DNA of 48,188 nucleotides from NCBI GenBank assembly GCA_009841235.1, contig VXMH01000075.1:1-48188 (forward strand). Direction: 5' to 3'. The stretch's first letter is position 1, and each line of letters opens with the position of its first letter. Positions 7,194-15,534 of the stretch are shown piece by piece. The position numbers were made by a program, and so were the translations under genes. This DNA comes from Caldilineaceae bacterium SB0661_bin_32 (GTDB taxonomy: Bacteria; Chloroflexota; Anaerolineae; Caldilineales; Caldilineaceae). The notes beneath the pieces were generated by a model. That model had not been told where the DNA came from. It did no database searches and worked only from the letters and a program-made list of their open reading frames with translations.

Positions 7194-8030
7194 CTACAGA
7201 GAGCAGACGATGCGGATGTTGGTTGCTGTGAGTTCGTTCTGGTCGCGTTCCGAGGGGATAAGCCGGAATTCAAAGATATGTTCACGGCTGGGGAGATAGT
7301 CCTTTACGGAATTATCCTGCATCATTGAGAAGTGGAAAAAGGCGCTCTCATAAGGGGAATCGGAACTCTTGCGTTTGTCCACCAGCCACAGGTGGGGCGA
7401 AACCTTGGTGAGGAATCGCATATAGCCAAAGCCTTTATCCTCGTTGTAGTAGTAGCACCAGCCGCGCACGGTAGAATCGGGATGGCCCCAGTCGGCAGAG
7501 CCGTCGTGCACGGGCAGCAGGTTGGGGATCAAGTAGCCGGACATGAACAGATCCACTTCCTGTCGTAGATTGCCCGAGACATTGTCAAATGCCACCACTT
7601 CCACGCGGCAGCCCTTGTTCTGGAGCGCACGTACCACCTGTACAAAATCGCCGTCACCGGTTGCAATCAGAACCCTGTCGAGATTTTCTGATTGGAGCAG
7701 TGCGTCCACTGCCAGGTCCAGATCGGAATTGGCCTTGGCATAGCGGTTGCCGGCCTCGTCATCGTACCAGCGCACCTGCTTGATTATCACCTTATAACCG
7801 AGATCACGCAGTGCGGAATGAAAGCGCAACGCGCCGACGCGGTAGTCGATATCCCACTGGGCGCGTTCGGTGTCGTGGGTTACGTACGCGTTCAGACGCA
7901 CGGGTTCGCCCATATCCCTGCAGGCAAATTCGCGCAAAACGTCATATTGCATGCGGGAGCCGCCATTGCGATAGATGTTGGCGGCGTCAACATAGACGCC
8001 GACCTTAACCTGAGATTGTTTCCAGACCAT
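7194..8030 (-). CDS. NYN domain (LabA/DUF88) protein with C-terminal cold-shock-like domain
   Basis: The N-terminal two thirds are a NYN/PIN-like RNase domain. Acidic metal-ligand positions are visible in VYVDAANIY (Asp15), NSDLDLAVDAL and ATGDGDFVQ. The C-terminal part (about residues 185-278) has the pattern GWCYYYNEDKGFGYMRF, then FFHFSM, then a strand ending in NIRIV, as in a cold-shock OB fold that binds single-stranded nucleic acid. The fusion suggests an RNA-binding endoribonuclease. The ATG at 8030 is preceded by AAAAGGAA. A -10-like TATAAT on the minus strand (8108-8113) lies 78 bases upstream. NYN is secure; the cold-shock call is by pattern. Confidence 0.85.
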   Translation of the reverse strand: MVWKQSQVKVGVYVDAANIYRNGGSRMQYDVLREFACRDMGEPVRLNAYVTHDTERAQWDIDYRVGALRFHSALRDLGYKVIIKQVRWYDDEAGNRYAKANSDLDLAVDALLQSENLDRVLIATGDGDFVQVVRALQNKGCRVEVVAFDNVSGNLRQEVDLFMSGYLIPNLLPVHDGSADWGHPDSTVRGWCYYYNEDKGFGYMRFLTKVSPHLWLVDKRKSSDSPYESAFFHFSMMQDNSVKDYLPSREHIFEFRLIPSERDQNELTATNIRIVCSL

Positions 8031-8288
8031 AAGAAATTCCTTTTGAGCTAAAATACTGTACTGACCGAAGAACCGTCCAACATAAGGTATAGATTCTGTA
8101 CAACCTGATTATACTGCACAGACAAATACTAAGCCATATTCGATTTAAGTTCTCGGTATTGTGTATTCGGGCCATTCAAAACTGTTGCCTCCTGTTCAGC
8201 GCAAGGCACGGGAGAACCCTGCGCCCGGCTCACTCAAGGGCGCGAAATAACTGTGAAGGCGGCGGAGTCGTTCCGTTGACGATTGCGG

Positions 8289-8300
8289 GTCTGTACAGAC
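8289..8300. promoter_or_regulatory. Perfect 12-bp palindrome, candidate operator upstream of the TRAP genes
   Basis: GTCTGTACAGAC is a perfect palindrome in the 446-base divergent region between the NYN gene and dctQ. It lies 67 bases upstream of a candidate -35 element. It could bind a dimeric regulator of the transporter, but no second copy was found. The rest of this region holds only the weak promoter matches noted separately. Confidence 0.35.
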
Positions 8301-8366
8301 TGTGGCAGTGTTGGTTTGGGCGGTGTGTCTCTTATCGAGCCCTTTGCAAGCGTGTATATCTGGATA

Positions 8367-8394
8367 TTGAGTATTGGACCGTTTCGGGTAAGAT
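8367..8394 (+). promoter_or_regulatory. Candidate sigma-70 promoter for dctQM
   Basis: TTGAGT (8367-8372), a 16-base spacer and TAAGAT (8389-8394) are found 83 bases upstream of the chosen dctQ start. Each hexamer departs from consensus, so this is a modest match. Confidence 0.35.
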
Positions 8395-8476
8395 AGGGCA
8401 GTCCTGAGCGGGGCATTTGAAGTGGAAGACGGGTCGCTCCCGTCGGACGTACCGCACTGACAGAGGAACAGTGACG

Positions 8477-9049
8477 ATGTTAAAGATACTTCTGCGGGTT
8501 TCCGGGCTCCTTGACAGCCTTTCAGAACGCGTCGGCGGCGTGTCTGTGTATCTCGTGATCGTTACGGTAGCAGTTGGGTTCTACAATGTTCTTGTGCGCT
8601 ACATCGCGAGGTTCATAGGCGTACAGCTGTCCTCCAATCTCTTTATTGAGATGCAATGGTATCTGTACTCGCTGGTCTTCTTTCTGGGTTTTGCCTATAT
8701 TCTGAAAAACGGCATCAACGTACGCGTCGATTTCATCTATGCGAATTGGAGCAGAAAGCGCCAGGCGATGCTCGATTTCTGGGGACATCTGTTTCTGCTC
8801 GTTCCCTATTGCGTCATCGGCATCTGGGTGACCGTGCATCCGGTGATGACCTCCTGGCGGCAGTGGGAAATGTCGCCTGATCCAGATGGGTTGCCGCGCG
8901 CGCCTCTGAAGACAATGATAATCGTTGCCTTTGTTCTCTTGCTATTGCAGGCAATCTCCGAGTTGATCAAACTTTACGCAGTGCTGCGAGGTGAGGAGGA
9001 AGAGATCGAAGATCTGGCGGAACACCAGGAGGCTTTGCGGATCGAGTAA
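8477..9049 (+). CDS. dctQ: TRAP transporter small permease (DctQ family)
   Basis: A 190-residue inner-membrane protein with four hydrophobic segments, matching the small membrane subunit of tripartite ATP-independent periplasmic transporters. It shows the family pattern of an early EMQWYLYSLVFFLGFAYIL helix and the NVRVDFIY segment. ATG 8477 is preceded by GAGGA at 9-base spacing; ATG is favoured over the longer frame starting at 8417. The C-terminal tail is acidic (GEEEEIEDLAEHQE). It is followed 97 bases later by dctM. The partner binding protein is encoded convergently at 10.6-11.7 kb. Confidence 0.9.
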   Translation: MLKILLRVSGLLDSLSERVGGVSVYLVIVTVAVGFYNVLVRYIARFIGVQLSSNLFIEMQWYLYSLVFFLGFAYILKNGINVRVDFIYANWSRKRQAMLDFWGHLFLLVPYCVIGIWVTVHPVMTSWRQWEMSPDPDGLPRAPLKTMIIVAFVLLLLQAISELIKLYAVLRGEEEEIEDLAEHQEALRIE

Positions 9050-9146
9050 GGGTCTCGCGAGCTGGTTGGAGTCGTTGACGACTGGTTGCTGATCCGTGGC
9101 AGGCTGTGTTTCTTTTCCCGCACGGGTCACACGAAAGGGAGTGGCT

Positions 9147-10487
9147 ATGGGGTTGGAATGGCTGGCGATCGTGATGTTCATACTGTTTTTTGTGCTGATC
9201 CTCTATGGATATCCGGTGGCGTTTTCGTTCGCCGGGACGGCCTTCGTCTTCATGTTAATTGGTTGGGCGTTGGGCATTTTCAACATGAATTGGATCAAGC
9301 TGCTGCCCAACCGCTGGTTCGGCACGATGTCGGACTTTACGCTTCTGGCGATTATATTCTTCGTCTTTATGGGGGCGATTTTCGAAAAATCGGGGCTGGC
9401 TGAGCGGCTTTTGACGACGGTCGGCATCCTGCTGGGATCAATGCGTGGCGGTCTGGCTCTGGCCGTGGTTCTGGTGGGGACACTGCTGGCGGCGGCTACC
9501 GGGGTGGTCGCGGCCACTGTTATCGTGATGGGACTTCTGTCACTGCCGATCATGGTGCGCTATGGGTACAATCATCAGCTGGCGACAGGCATCATTACGG
9601 CCTCGGGGACAATGGCGCAGTTGTTGCCGCCCAGCCTGGTTCTGGTGGTACTGAGCGACCAGATCGGGGTGGGCGTGGGCGATCTGTTCGTCGGCGCGCT
9701 GATTCCAGGGCTGATTCTCTCGGGCCTCTACGCCCTGTACGTGATTGGGATCGCCATCGTACGTCCGCAGGATGCGCCGGCTTTGCCGCCGGAGGCTCGA
9801 ACTGTTCAGGGCGCAGCATTGTTGCGGCAGACGTTGATTGCAGTTGTTCCGCCAGTTCTGCTGATTTTCTCTGTACTGGGCAGTATCTTTCAAGGTATAG
9901 CCACACCGACCGAAGCAGGTGCTGTTGGCGCGATCGGCGCCTGTATCCTCACAGCGTTCAACCGCAACTTGAATTGGAAGCTGATCAAGGAGGCGGCCCG
10001 CTCCACGGCCAATATCACCGCCCTGGTGATCATGATTCTGTTCTGTTCGACCTACTTCGGGCTGGTCTTCGACCGTTTGGGGGGACAGGAGTACGTACAG
10101 AGCTTGCTGACGAGTCTGCCCGGCGGGTTCTGGGGGTTTGTGATTGTGGCCAACATCGCGATCTTCCTGTTGGGCATCAATTTGGAGTTCATTGAGATCA
10201 GCTTTATCGCGATGCCTCTGTTTGTGCCTGCCGCCCTGGAACTGGGTTTCACCAATGCACAGATGGTCTGGTTTGGGGTGATGATGGCGATTAATCTGAA
10301 CATGGCATTCATCTCGCCGCCGGTTGGATTTTCGCTGTTTTATCTGCAAAGCGTGGCGCCTCCGGAGGTGAAAACTGCGGATATACACAAGGGCGCACTG
10401 CCGTTCATGGTGCTGCAAGGCATCGCCCTCGTAGTCGTTATCCTTGTTCCGGAGACGGTGACCTGGCTGGTGGAAGCGGCATCGTAG
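9147..10487 (+). CDS. dctM: TRAP transporter large permease (DctM family)
   Basis: A 446-residue integral membrane protein with about a dozen hydrophobic helices, the sodium-coupled transport subunit of a TRAP system. Family features include the [16 protein letters not shown] loop and [16 protein letters not shown] 9147 follows AAAGGGAG and matches the family start; the open frame extends 17 codons upstream. Its length is typical. Substrates of TRAP systems are usually small carboxylates; the gene content nearby suggests sugar acids, but this is inference. It ends at a strong bidirectional terminator. Confidence 0.93.
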   Translation: MGLEWLAIVMFILFFVLILYGYPVAFSFAGTAFVFMLIGWALGIFNMNWIKLLPNRWFGTMSDFTLLAIIFFVFMGAIFEKSGLAERLLTTVGILLGSMRGGLALAVVLVGTLLAAATGVVAATVIVMGLLSLPIMVRYGYNHQLATGIITASGTMAQLLPPSLVLVVLSDQIGVGVGDLFVGALIPGLILSGLYALYVIGIAIVRPQDAPALPPEARTVQGAALLRQTLIAVVPPVLLIFSVLGSIFQGIATPTEAGAVGAIGACILTAFNRNLNWKLIKEAARSTANITALVIMILFCSTYFGLVFDRLGGQEYVQSLLTSLPGGFWGFVIVANIAIFLLGINLEFIEISFIAMPLFVPAALELGFTNAQMVWFGVMMAINLNMAFISPPVGFSLFYLQSVAPPEVKTADIHKGALPFMVLQGIALVVVILVPETVTWLVEAAS

Positions 10488-10501
10488 GCCTTTCCATACA
10501 G

Positions 10502-10541
10502 AAAAGAGGGGCGAGTTATGCAGACTCGCCCCTCTTTTTTT
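10502..10541. terminator. Bidirectional rho-independent terminator
   Basis: The stem pairs AAAAGAGGGGCGAGT with ACTCGCCCCTCTTTT around a 7-base loop, followed by a T-run. The A-run on the left arm gives a T-run on the other strand, so it can stop both dctM and the convergent dctP transcripts. It begins 14 bases after the dctM stop. Confidence 0.92.
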
Positions 10542-10583
10542 GTGAAAACCTGAACCGGGAAATCGACATCAGCTGCAGGAGCA

Positions 10584-11723
10584 TTACCGGCTTCGGCCCA
10601 CGTATTGCAGGTAGCCGCGCTCGGCCAATCCGTGCCAGGACTGAATCGCGCTGCGGAAGGCGGACCATTCTTTGAAGATGGACGCAAATTCGGCATCGTC
10701 GGCTGCGATTTCGTCGAACAGCCCGAATGCAGACTCTTCAGCAGCCTGCATTACATCGTCCGGGAAGGGCAGCATCGTAATGTCGGCGTCGTTGATGAGG
10801 CGGCCCAGTGCTGCCGGGTTCTTGGCGTCGTAGCGCGCCATCATCGTCGCATTGGCGGCGTAGGCGGCCGTTTTGAGTACTTCCTGATACTGCTCGGGCA
10901 GCTTGTTCCACTCGTCCAGGTTGATCTGGATTTCCAGCGATGGGCCCGGCTCCCACCAGCCGGGGAAGTAGTAGAAGCTGGCGGCCTTGTGGAAGCTAAG
11001 TTTTTCGTCATCGTAGGGGCCGACCCACTCGGCGGCGTCGATGGCGCCGGTCTGCAAGGCCTGGAAGATCTCACCGCCGGGCAGGACCTGGACGGTTACG
11101 CCCAACCGATCCATAACGCGGCCGCCGAGGCCGGGAATGCGCATCTTCAGCCCTTCCATGTCGGCGACGGAGTTGATCTCCTTGTTGAACCAGCCGCCCA
11201 TCTGAACACCGGTGTTGCCGGCCGGGAACTGGATGGTATTGAACTTTTCGGCGTAAACGGCCTGCAGCATTTCCAGGCCGCCGCCTTCATAAAGCCAGGC
11301 GTCCTGCTGGCGGGAGGTGAGGCCGAAAGGCAGGGCTGTGCCGAAGGCGGTGATTGGACTTTTGCCAACGTAGTAGTAGGAGGCAGTATGGCCGATCGGC
11401 ACTGCGCCCTCTTCTACGACATTCAACACTTCCAGGCCGGGCGCGAGCTCACCAGCGGCGCGGGCTTCAATTTTGAATTTGCCGTGTGTCATGGCCTCAA
11501 CGCGCTTGGCAACCGTCTCGGCGCCGCCGAAAATGGTGTCCAGGGCGGGCGGCCAGCTGGTGGCCATCTGCCATTCAATCTCGGGCAGGGTTGAGTCCTC
11601 TGCGACGGCGCCTTCAAGCTGGCCCGGCGCCATAACACCGGCCTGTTCACAGCCGGCGACGGTCAGGGCGGCTGCGCCTACGGCGCCTGTTGCAGCCACT
11701 TTCAGGAATCTTCGTCGATCCAT
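10584..11723 (-). CDS. dctP: TRAP transporter substrate-binding protein (DctP family), lipoprotein
   Basis: The N-terminus [13 protein letters not shown] carries a twin-arginine signal and a lipobox with Cys25 (TVAGC), predicting an anchored extracytoplasmic binding protein. The mature part is a typical DctP fold, with [16 protein letters not shown] near the start and [15 protein letters not shown], which carries the region that normally binds the substrate carboxylate. The length of 379 residues fits. A strong ribosome site (GGAAGGAG) precedes the ATG. Unusually the gene is convergent with dctQM instead of co-transcribed, and it has its own promoter (11784-11812). Confidence 0.92.
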   Translation of the reverse strand: MDRRRFLKVAATGAVGAAALTVAGCEQAGVMAPGQLEGAVAEDSTLPEIEWQMATSWPPALDTIFGGAETVAKRVEAMTHGKFKIEARAAGELAPGLEVLNVVEEGAVPIGHTASYYYVGKSPITAFGTALPFGLTSRQQDAWLYEGGGLEMLQAVYAEKFNTIQFPAGNTGVQMGGWFNKEINSVADMEGLKMRIPGLGGRVMDRLGVTVQVLPGGEIFQALQTGAIDAAEWVGPYDDEKLSFHKAASFYYFPGWWEPGPSLEIQINLDEWNKLPEQYQEVLKTAAYAANATMMARYDAKNPAALGRLINDADITMLPFPDDVMQAAEESAFGLFDEIAADDAEFASIFKEWSAFRSAIQSWHGLAERGYLQYVGRSR

Positions 11724-11783
11724 TTCAGTTTTCTCCTTCCTCTCGGAGTAGCATGAGACATAGAATGCACAAAATGCACCGTA

Positions 11784-11812
11784 ATTGTACTCAGGCCAGG
11801 GATTTCTGACAA
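11784..11812 (-). promoter_or_regulatory. Sigma-70 promoter of dctP
   Basis: On the minus strand TTGTCA (11812-11807), a 17-base spacer and TACAAT (11789-11784) lie 60 bases upstream of the dctP ATG. Spacing is ideal and each hexamer has one mismatch. It allows the binding protein to be made independently of the permeases. Confidence 0.6.
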
Positions 11813-11956
11813 GAGACAGACAGCAAGAGGCGGTTGGCTGAGCCGGAGGAAAGCCGGTCCTGGGCGCAGCTGCTGCGTGGTATTTGAGTGGAACCTACGT
11901 CCAGATTATCGTAATGAGCATGAATTACAGGGGGCAGAGCAGGTCGAGTACGGAGC

Positions 11957-12772
11957 TCAATCCCCGGAACTCCAGTCCTGGCCGTCCAGATGAGCGCCGA
12001 ATGACATATAGGCAACGGTCCCGCCATCGACGTAGATTGTCTGTCCGGTGACAAAGTCAGCGTCGTCGGAGGCGAGAAAGGCGGCCACATGGGCGATGTC
12101 GGACGGTGCGCCCAGGCGGCCCCAGGGTACGGTGGCTTCAAAGATGGTTGGGTCGTAATCGGGAATGTCTGCAAAGTAGCGGGGCACTTCGATGAGCCCG
12201 GGGGCGATGGCGTTGACCCGCACCTTCTGCGGAGCCAGCTCGACGGCCAGGTGGCGGGTCAGGGCGGCGACGGCGCCCTTGGTGGCGGCGTAGACTGAGT
12301 AGTCGGGGACGCCGGCGTGCGTATGAACCGAAGCAAGGTTGATCACCGAACCGCCGCCATCTTCTTGCATGCAGGCCAATGCGCGTTGTGCGCAAAAAAT
12401 CTGGCTGCGCACGTTGATGGCGAACAGCTTTTCGAAGTGGGCGGGTGTAATATCGGCGAGTGGGCGGGTCTCGGTCAGGCCTGCGTTGTTGACCAGCACA
12501 TTCAGTCCGCCGAGGCAGCTGGCGGCGGCATCCACGACCTGCGCACATACGTCGGCGGACTGCGTGAAGTCGCCCTGCACGGCTGCCGCAGTACCTCCGG
12601 CCGCTTGAATCTGTGCTACGGCTGCAGCTGCGCCTTCGTCGCTGTAGGGGTAGTGGCAGACGACGGCGGCGCCCTGACGGGCCAGTTCCAGGGCGATGCC
12701 CTGGCCGATTCCGCCGTGGTCGACGCCGGTTACGAGCGCTTTCTTGCCGGCAAGTGCACTGTTGGCGCTCAT
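11957..12772 (-). CDS. SDR family NAD(P)-dependent oxidoreductase
   Basis: A 271-residue classical short-chain dehydrogenase. It has the nucleotide-binding glycine motif in the longer form TGVDHGGIGQG (residues 15-25), NNAG at 95-98, catalytic Ser148, and Tyr161-x3-Lys165 (YAATK). The C-terminus has DFVTGQTIYVDGG. An AGAGGTGA site precedes the ATG. The expanded glycine loop resembles enoyl-ACP-reductase-like and 3-ketoacyl-type SDRs, so the substrate is uncertain. It is 237 bases downstream of the ferredoxin gene and may be its own unit. The 170 bases between it and the dctP promoter hold no gene. Confidence 0.9.
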   Translation of the reverse strand: MSANSALAGKKALVTGVDHGGIGQGIALELARQGAAVVCHYPYSDEGAAAAVAQIQAAGGTAAAVQGDFTQSADVCAQVVDAAASCLGGLNVLVNNAGLTETRPLADITPAHFEKLFAINVRSQIFCAQRALACMQEDGGGSVINLASVHTHAGVPDYSVYAATKGAVAALTRHLAVELAPQKVRVNAIAPGLIEVPRYFADIPDYDPTIFEATVPWGRLGAPSDIAHVAAFLASDDADFVTGQTIYVDGGTVAYMSFGAHLDGQDWSSGD

Positions 12773-13009
12773 TTCACCTCTCCAGCAAGTGTGAGGCGTT
12801 GAGGGATGCGGGACGTTGTGATTGGCGGGTCAAATTCGCCTCACTGGGAGCGCTGTGGTCAAGAGGGGAATGGCGTCCGGCGGGCGCAGTGTCTGCGTCC
12901 GGGGGAACCTGCGGCGCGCCGGATCCCGAGTGGAGCGGGCCCGGAGTGGGATGAACTCACTGGCTACTCCACTACGGGCCAGGCCGCCGGCTCCGCTTTA
13001 ACACTGTCC

Positions 13010-13369
13010 TCAGTCTGTTGTGGTCCATTCCGGTTCCGGCTGGATTGACGTCTCCGGCGGAGGGCCGGGGTCGGGTCGGCCGCTGCCTTCGAGGCGGCTG
13101 ATGAGCTGAACGGCCATGTCGTCTTCGACGAGTAGCTGGCAGGACAGACGCACGCCGGTCAGGCCCTTTTCTTCCAGCTTCTCTTTTTCGGCGACGGTCA
13201 TTCTGGCAGGTTCGCCGCCGACAAAGGCAACGCGGCAGGTTGTGCATTTGCAGTTGCCGCCGCAGGCGTGCAGCTGATCGACGGCTGCGTCCTCAACCAG
13301 CGCCAGAACCAGGCGCTTACCAGCCTGTACATCGAATGTGCCAACATTTTCCACTGTCAACTTTGGCAT
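13010..13369 (-). CDS. 2Fe-2S ferredoxin
   Basis: A 119-residue electron carrier with cluster ligands Cys36-x5-Cys42-x2-Cys45 and Cys77, the adrenodoxin-type spacing. The start is supported by AGGAGTAG upstream of ATG 13369. A proline-rich acidic tail of about 25 residues follows the domain. It is 81 bases downstream of the glycerate kinase on the same strand. No dedicated reductase or oxygenase is adjacent, so its partner is unknown. Confidence 0.88.
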   Translation of the reverse strand: MPKLTVENVGTFDVQAGKRLVLALVEDAAVDQLHACGGNCKCTTCRVAFVGGEPARMTVAEKEKLEEKGLTGVRLSCQLLVEDDMAVQLISRLEGSGRPDPGPPPETSIQPEPEWTTTD

Positions 13370-13450
13370 GAAATTCTACTCCTGTACGTGTGAAGGATCG
13401 GTCCGAAAGATCGATTTCAATTGCGCGGCGCAAATCCTTTCTGCATTCTC

Positions 13451-14896
13451 TCACATTTCCCGGACAAACACGAAGAGGAGGTCATTGACGTTGGTCCGGG
13501 TCGGGCCGGTTTTGAGCAGGTCGGCGGCGGCGCGCAGGTAGGGATAGGCATCGTGGCGGCGGAGGTGGTCGGATGCGGAGAGGCCGGCAAGCTCGCCTCT
13601 GCCGACGGTGCCGCTGTCGGCCAGGCCGCCGGCGCTGTCGGTGGGGCCGTCGGTGCCGTCGGTTGCCAGTGAGACGATGGTAATCCCCGGCAGGTGCTGG
13701 AGGGCCAAGGAGGCTGCGAGGGCCAGCTCCTGGTTGCGGCCGCCCTGGCCGGGACTGTCCCCCAGGTTGACGGTGGTTTCGCCGCCGAGGATGAGGCAGG
13801 CAGGGGCGGGGACCGGTTGGCCGCTGTCCAGCACTTCCCGCCCGAGGCCGACGAGTACTTTGGCCACTTCAGCGGCTTCGCCTTCGACATAGGTCGAGAG
13901 CAGAACGGTGTTGTAGCCGAGCTCGGTTGCCTTTGCGAGGGCGGCGCTGGCCGCGGTGCGGTTGTCGGCGACGACGAGAGTGTTGCAGTTGTCGAAGACC
14001 GGGTCGTGCGGTTTGGGTGTATCGGGGATTTCGCCGTTCAGTCCGGCCTGCAGACGTTTGCGTACCGCAGCCGGCAAGGCGGCGTCTATCCTGTACTTCT
14101 CGACAATGGCCCAGGCATCGGCCCAAGTGGTTTCGTCGGGGACGGTGGGGCCGCTGGCGATCACGTCCAGGGGGCTGCCGATGACGTCGCTGAGAGCAAG
14201 GGTCAGGAGGGTAGCGGGCGCGGCGGTGCGGGCCAGCTGGCCGCCCTTCACGGCGCTGGTGTGTTTGCGGAGGCAGTTCATTTCGTTGATGGTTGCGCCG
14301 CAGGCCAGGAGGGCGTCGGTCATGCCCTGCATGTCGGTCAGGGTGAGCGCTGGAAGCGTTTGCCCGGAGTTGGCGGCGGCCTCGTTTGCCGGCGCCAGCA
14401 GCAGGGCGGAGCCGCCACCGGAGAGCAGAGCGATTACCAGGTCGTCGGCGTTCGCCTGCTCCACGAGGGCAAGCATCTCTTTGCCGGCGAGGACACCGGC
14501 TTCGTCGGGAATCGGATGACCTGCCTCCACGACGCGGATACGGGAGGCCGTTGTGGAGGCAGGGTCGGCAGGCTGGGCATGGCCATACTTTGTCACGGCC
14601 AATCCACTGTTGATACGGTGCTGGAGCACAGCTTCGACGGCGCTGCACATCGGTGCGGCTGCCTTGCCGGCGGCGACGACGAAGATGCGGCGGCAGCGGG
14701 CGAGGTCGTATGTCTGCGCGGCCGCTGTTTCGGGGTCAGAAGGGTCGGCGACAGTCAGGATTTCGCCCTGACGCCGAAGGCAGTTTTGCACGGCGGCAAA
14801 GGGGTCAACCGCATCGAGGGCGGCGTCCAGAACCTGGAGGACGGGGCGGCGGGTCGCCGGGTCGGGCGTGAGGACGGATTTGTCGAAGCGGATCAT
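13451..14896 (-). CDS. Glycerate 2-kinase (MOFRL/DUF4147 family)
   Basis: This enzyme phosphorylates D-glycerate to 2-phosphoglycerate, feeding sugar-acid or glyoxylate breakdown into glycolysis. The 481-residue protein has VVAAGKAAAPM near residue 75, the LLSGGGSALL loop, INEMNCLRKHTSAVKGGQLA, and the C-terminal MOFRL domain with GGRNQELALA and ATDGTDGPTDSAG. The ATG overlaps the rloB stop by four bases (ATGA), so it is translationally coupled to the upstream RloAB genes. This is an odd pairing of a defence-type module with central metabolism. Ferredoxin follows 81 bases downstream. Confidence 0.92.
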   Translation of the reverse strand: MIRFDKSVLTPDPATRRPVLQVLDAALDAVDPFAAVQNCLRRQGEILTVADPSDPETAAAQTYDLARCRRIFVVAAGKAAAPMCSAVEAVLQHRINSGLAVTKYGHAQPADPASTTASRIRVVEAGHPIPDEAGVLAGKEMLALVEQANADDLVIALLSGGGSALLLAPANEAAANSGQTLPALTLTDMQGMTDALLACGATINEMNCLRKHTSAVKGGQLARTAAPATLLTLALSDVIGSPLDVIASGPTVPDETTWADAWAIVEKYRIDAALPAAVRKRLQAGLNGEIPDTPKPHDPVFDNCNTLVVADNRTAASAALAKATELGYNTVLLSTYVEGEAAEVAKVLVGLGREVLDSGQPVPAPACLILGGETTVNLGDSPGQGGRNQELALAASLALQHLPGITIVSLATDGTDGPTDSAGGLADSGTVGRGELAGLSASDHLRRHDAYPYLRAAADLLKTGPTRTNVNDLLFVFVREM

Positions 14897-15534
14897 GCTA
14901 TATTCTTTCGATTCTCCGGCAAGAATCGATTCAACTCCCGAACTAGCAGATGAACTGTAGTAGACGGATCATCTGTCCCCGGATTGCGCGGGGAGTACTG
15001 TTGGAGCAGTAGTTTGGCATTCCTGACAGCAGTAGATTGCATCGGATGGAGTTCATCAAACATGTGTATATCGTTTTTGCGGTAAGTGCGGGACAACTGT
15101 TCGCTGAGTTTTTCAGCATAATCCACACGGTGCATAGGGGCATTGTAGAAGTGGTAGTGAAGAAGATACCAGAGTTCAAAGGCCTGATTGGAGTAGGCCA
15201 CGTGCACTCCTTGACTCTCTGCCCGCTGAATTACGCTATTGAACTCACCGACATCGCAGTCGTCGCGATCGAATACGCACCATACTTGGTCGTACTCACC
15301 TTGCTCTCTCACTGCTAAAGCTTTATCAACCAGTTTACGGGGATTGTTGGATGGATTCTTCACATCGACAATTAACTCTGGGACCCGAAAACGTCGAAAA
15401 TAATTGGGTTCAGTCTTGGATCCTTCACAGACTATCAGAAAACGTTGGACTGTTTCTTGTCTGTCGGCACGCCGGTCCCTGTAGTTACGATTTCTTCCCC
15501 CTTGGGCTCTGCGATGTTTCCCCCTCCTGGCCAT
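14893..15534 (-). CDS. rloB: RloB-family protein (TOPRIM-like nuclease partner)
   Basis: A 213-residue protein with FLIVCEGSKTEPNYF near the N-terminus and CVFDRDDC later, a pattern resembling the acidic Glu and Asp-x-Asp positions of TOPRIM nucleases. FELWYLLHYHF is the signature of the RloB family. The ATG at 15534 overlaps the rloA TGA (TGATG); a TTG one codon upstream is also possible. The N-terminus is strongly basic (MARRGKHRRAQ). RloB genes are known next to RloA ATPases in restriction-modification loci, and similar ATPase-TOPRIM pairs act against phages. Function here is inferred from this pairing. Confidence 0.82.
   Translation of the reverse strand: MARRGKHRRAQGGRNRNYRDRRADRQETVQRFLIVCEGSKTEPNYFRRFRVPELIVDVKNPSNNPRKLVDKALAVREQGEYDQVWCVFDRDDCDVGEFNSVIQRAESQGVHVAYSNQAFELWYLLHYHFYNAPMHRVDYAEKLSEQLSRTYRKNDIHMFDELHPMQSTAVRNAKLLLQQYSPRNPGTDDPSTTVHLLVRELNRFLPENRKNIA

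Noticed and set aside
13694..14953. 419-codon plus-strand ORF antisense to glycerate kinase
   Set aside because: Low-complexity product; the opposite strand encodes a complete known enzyme.
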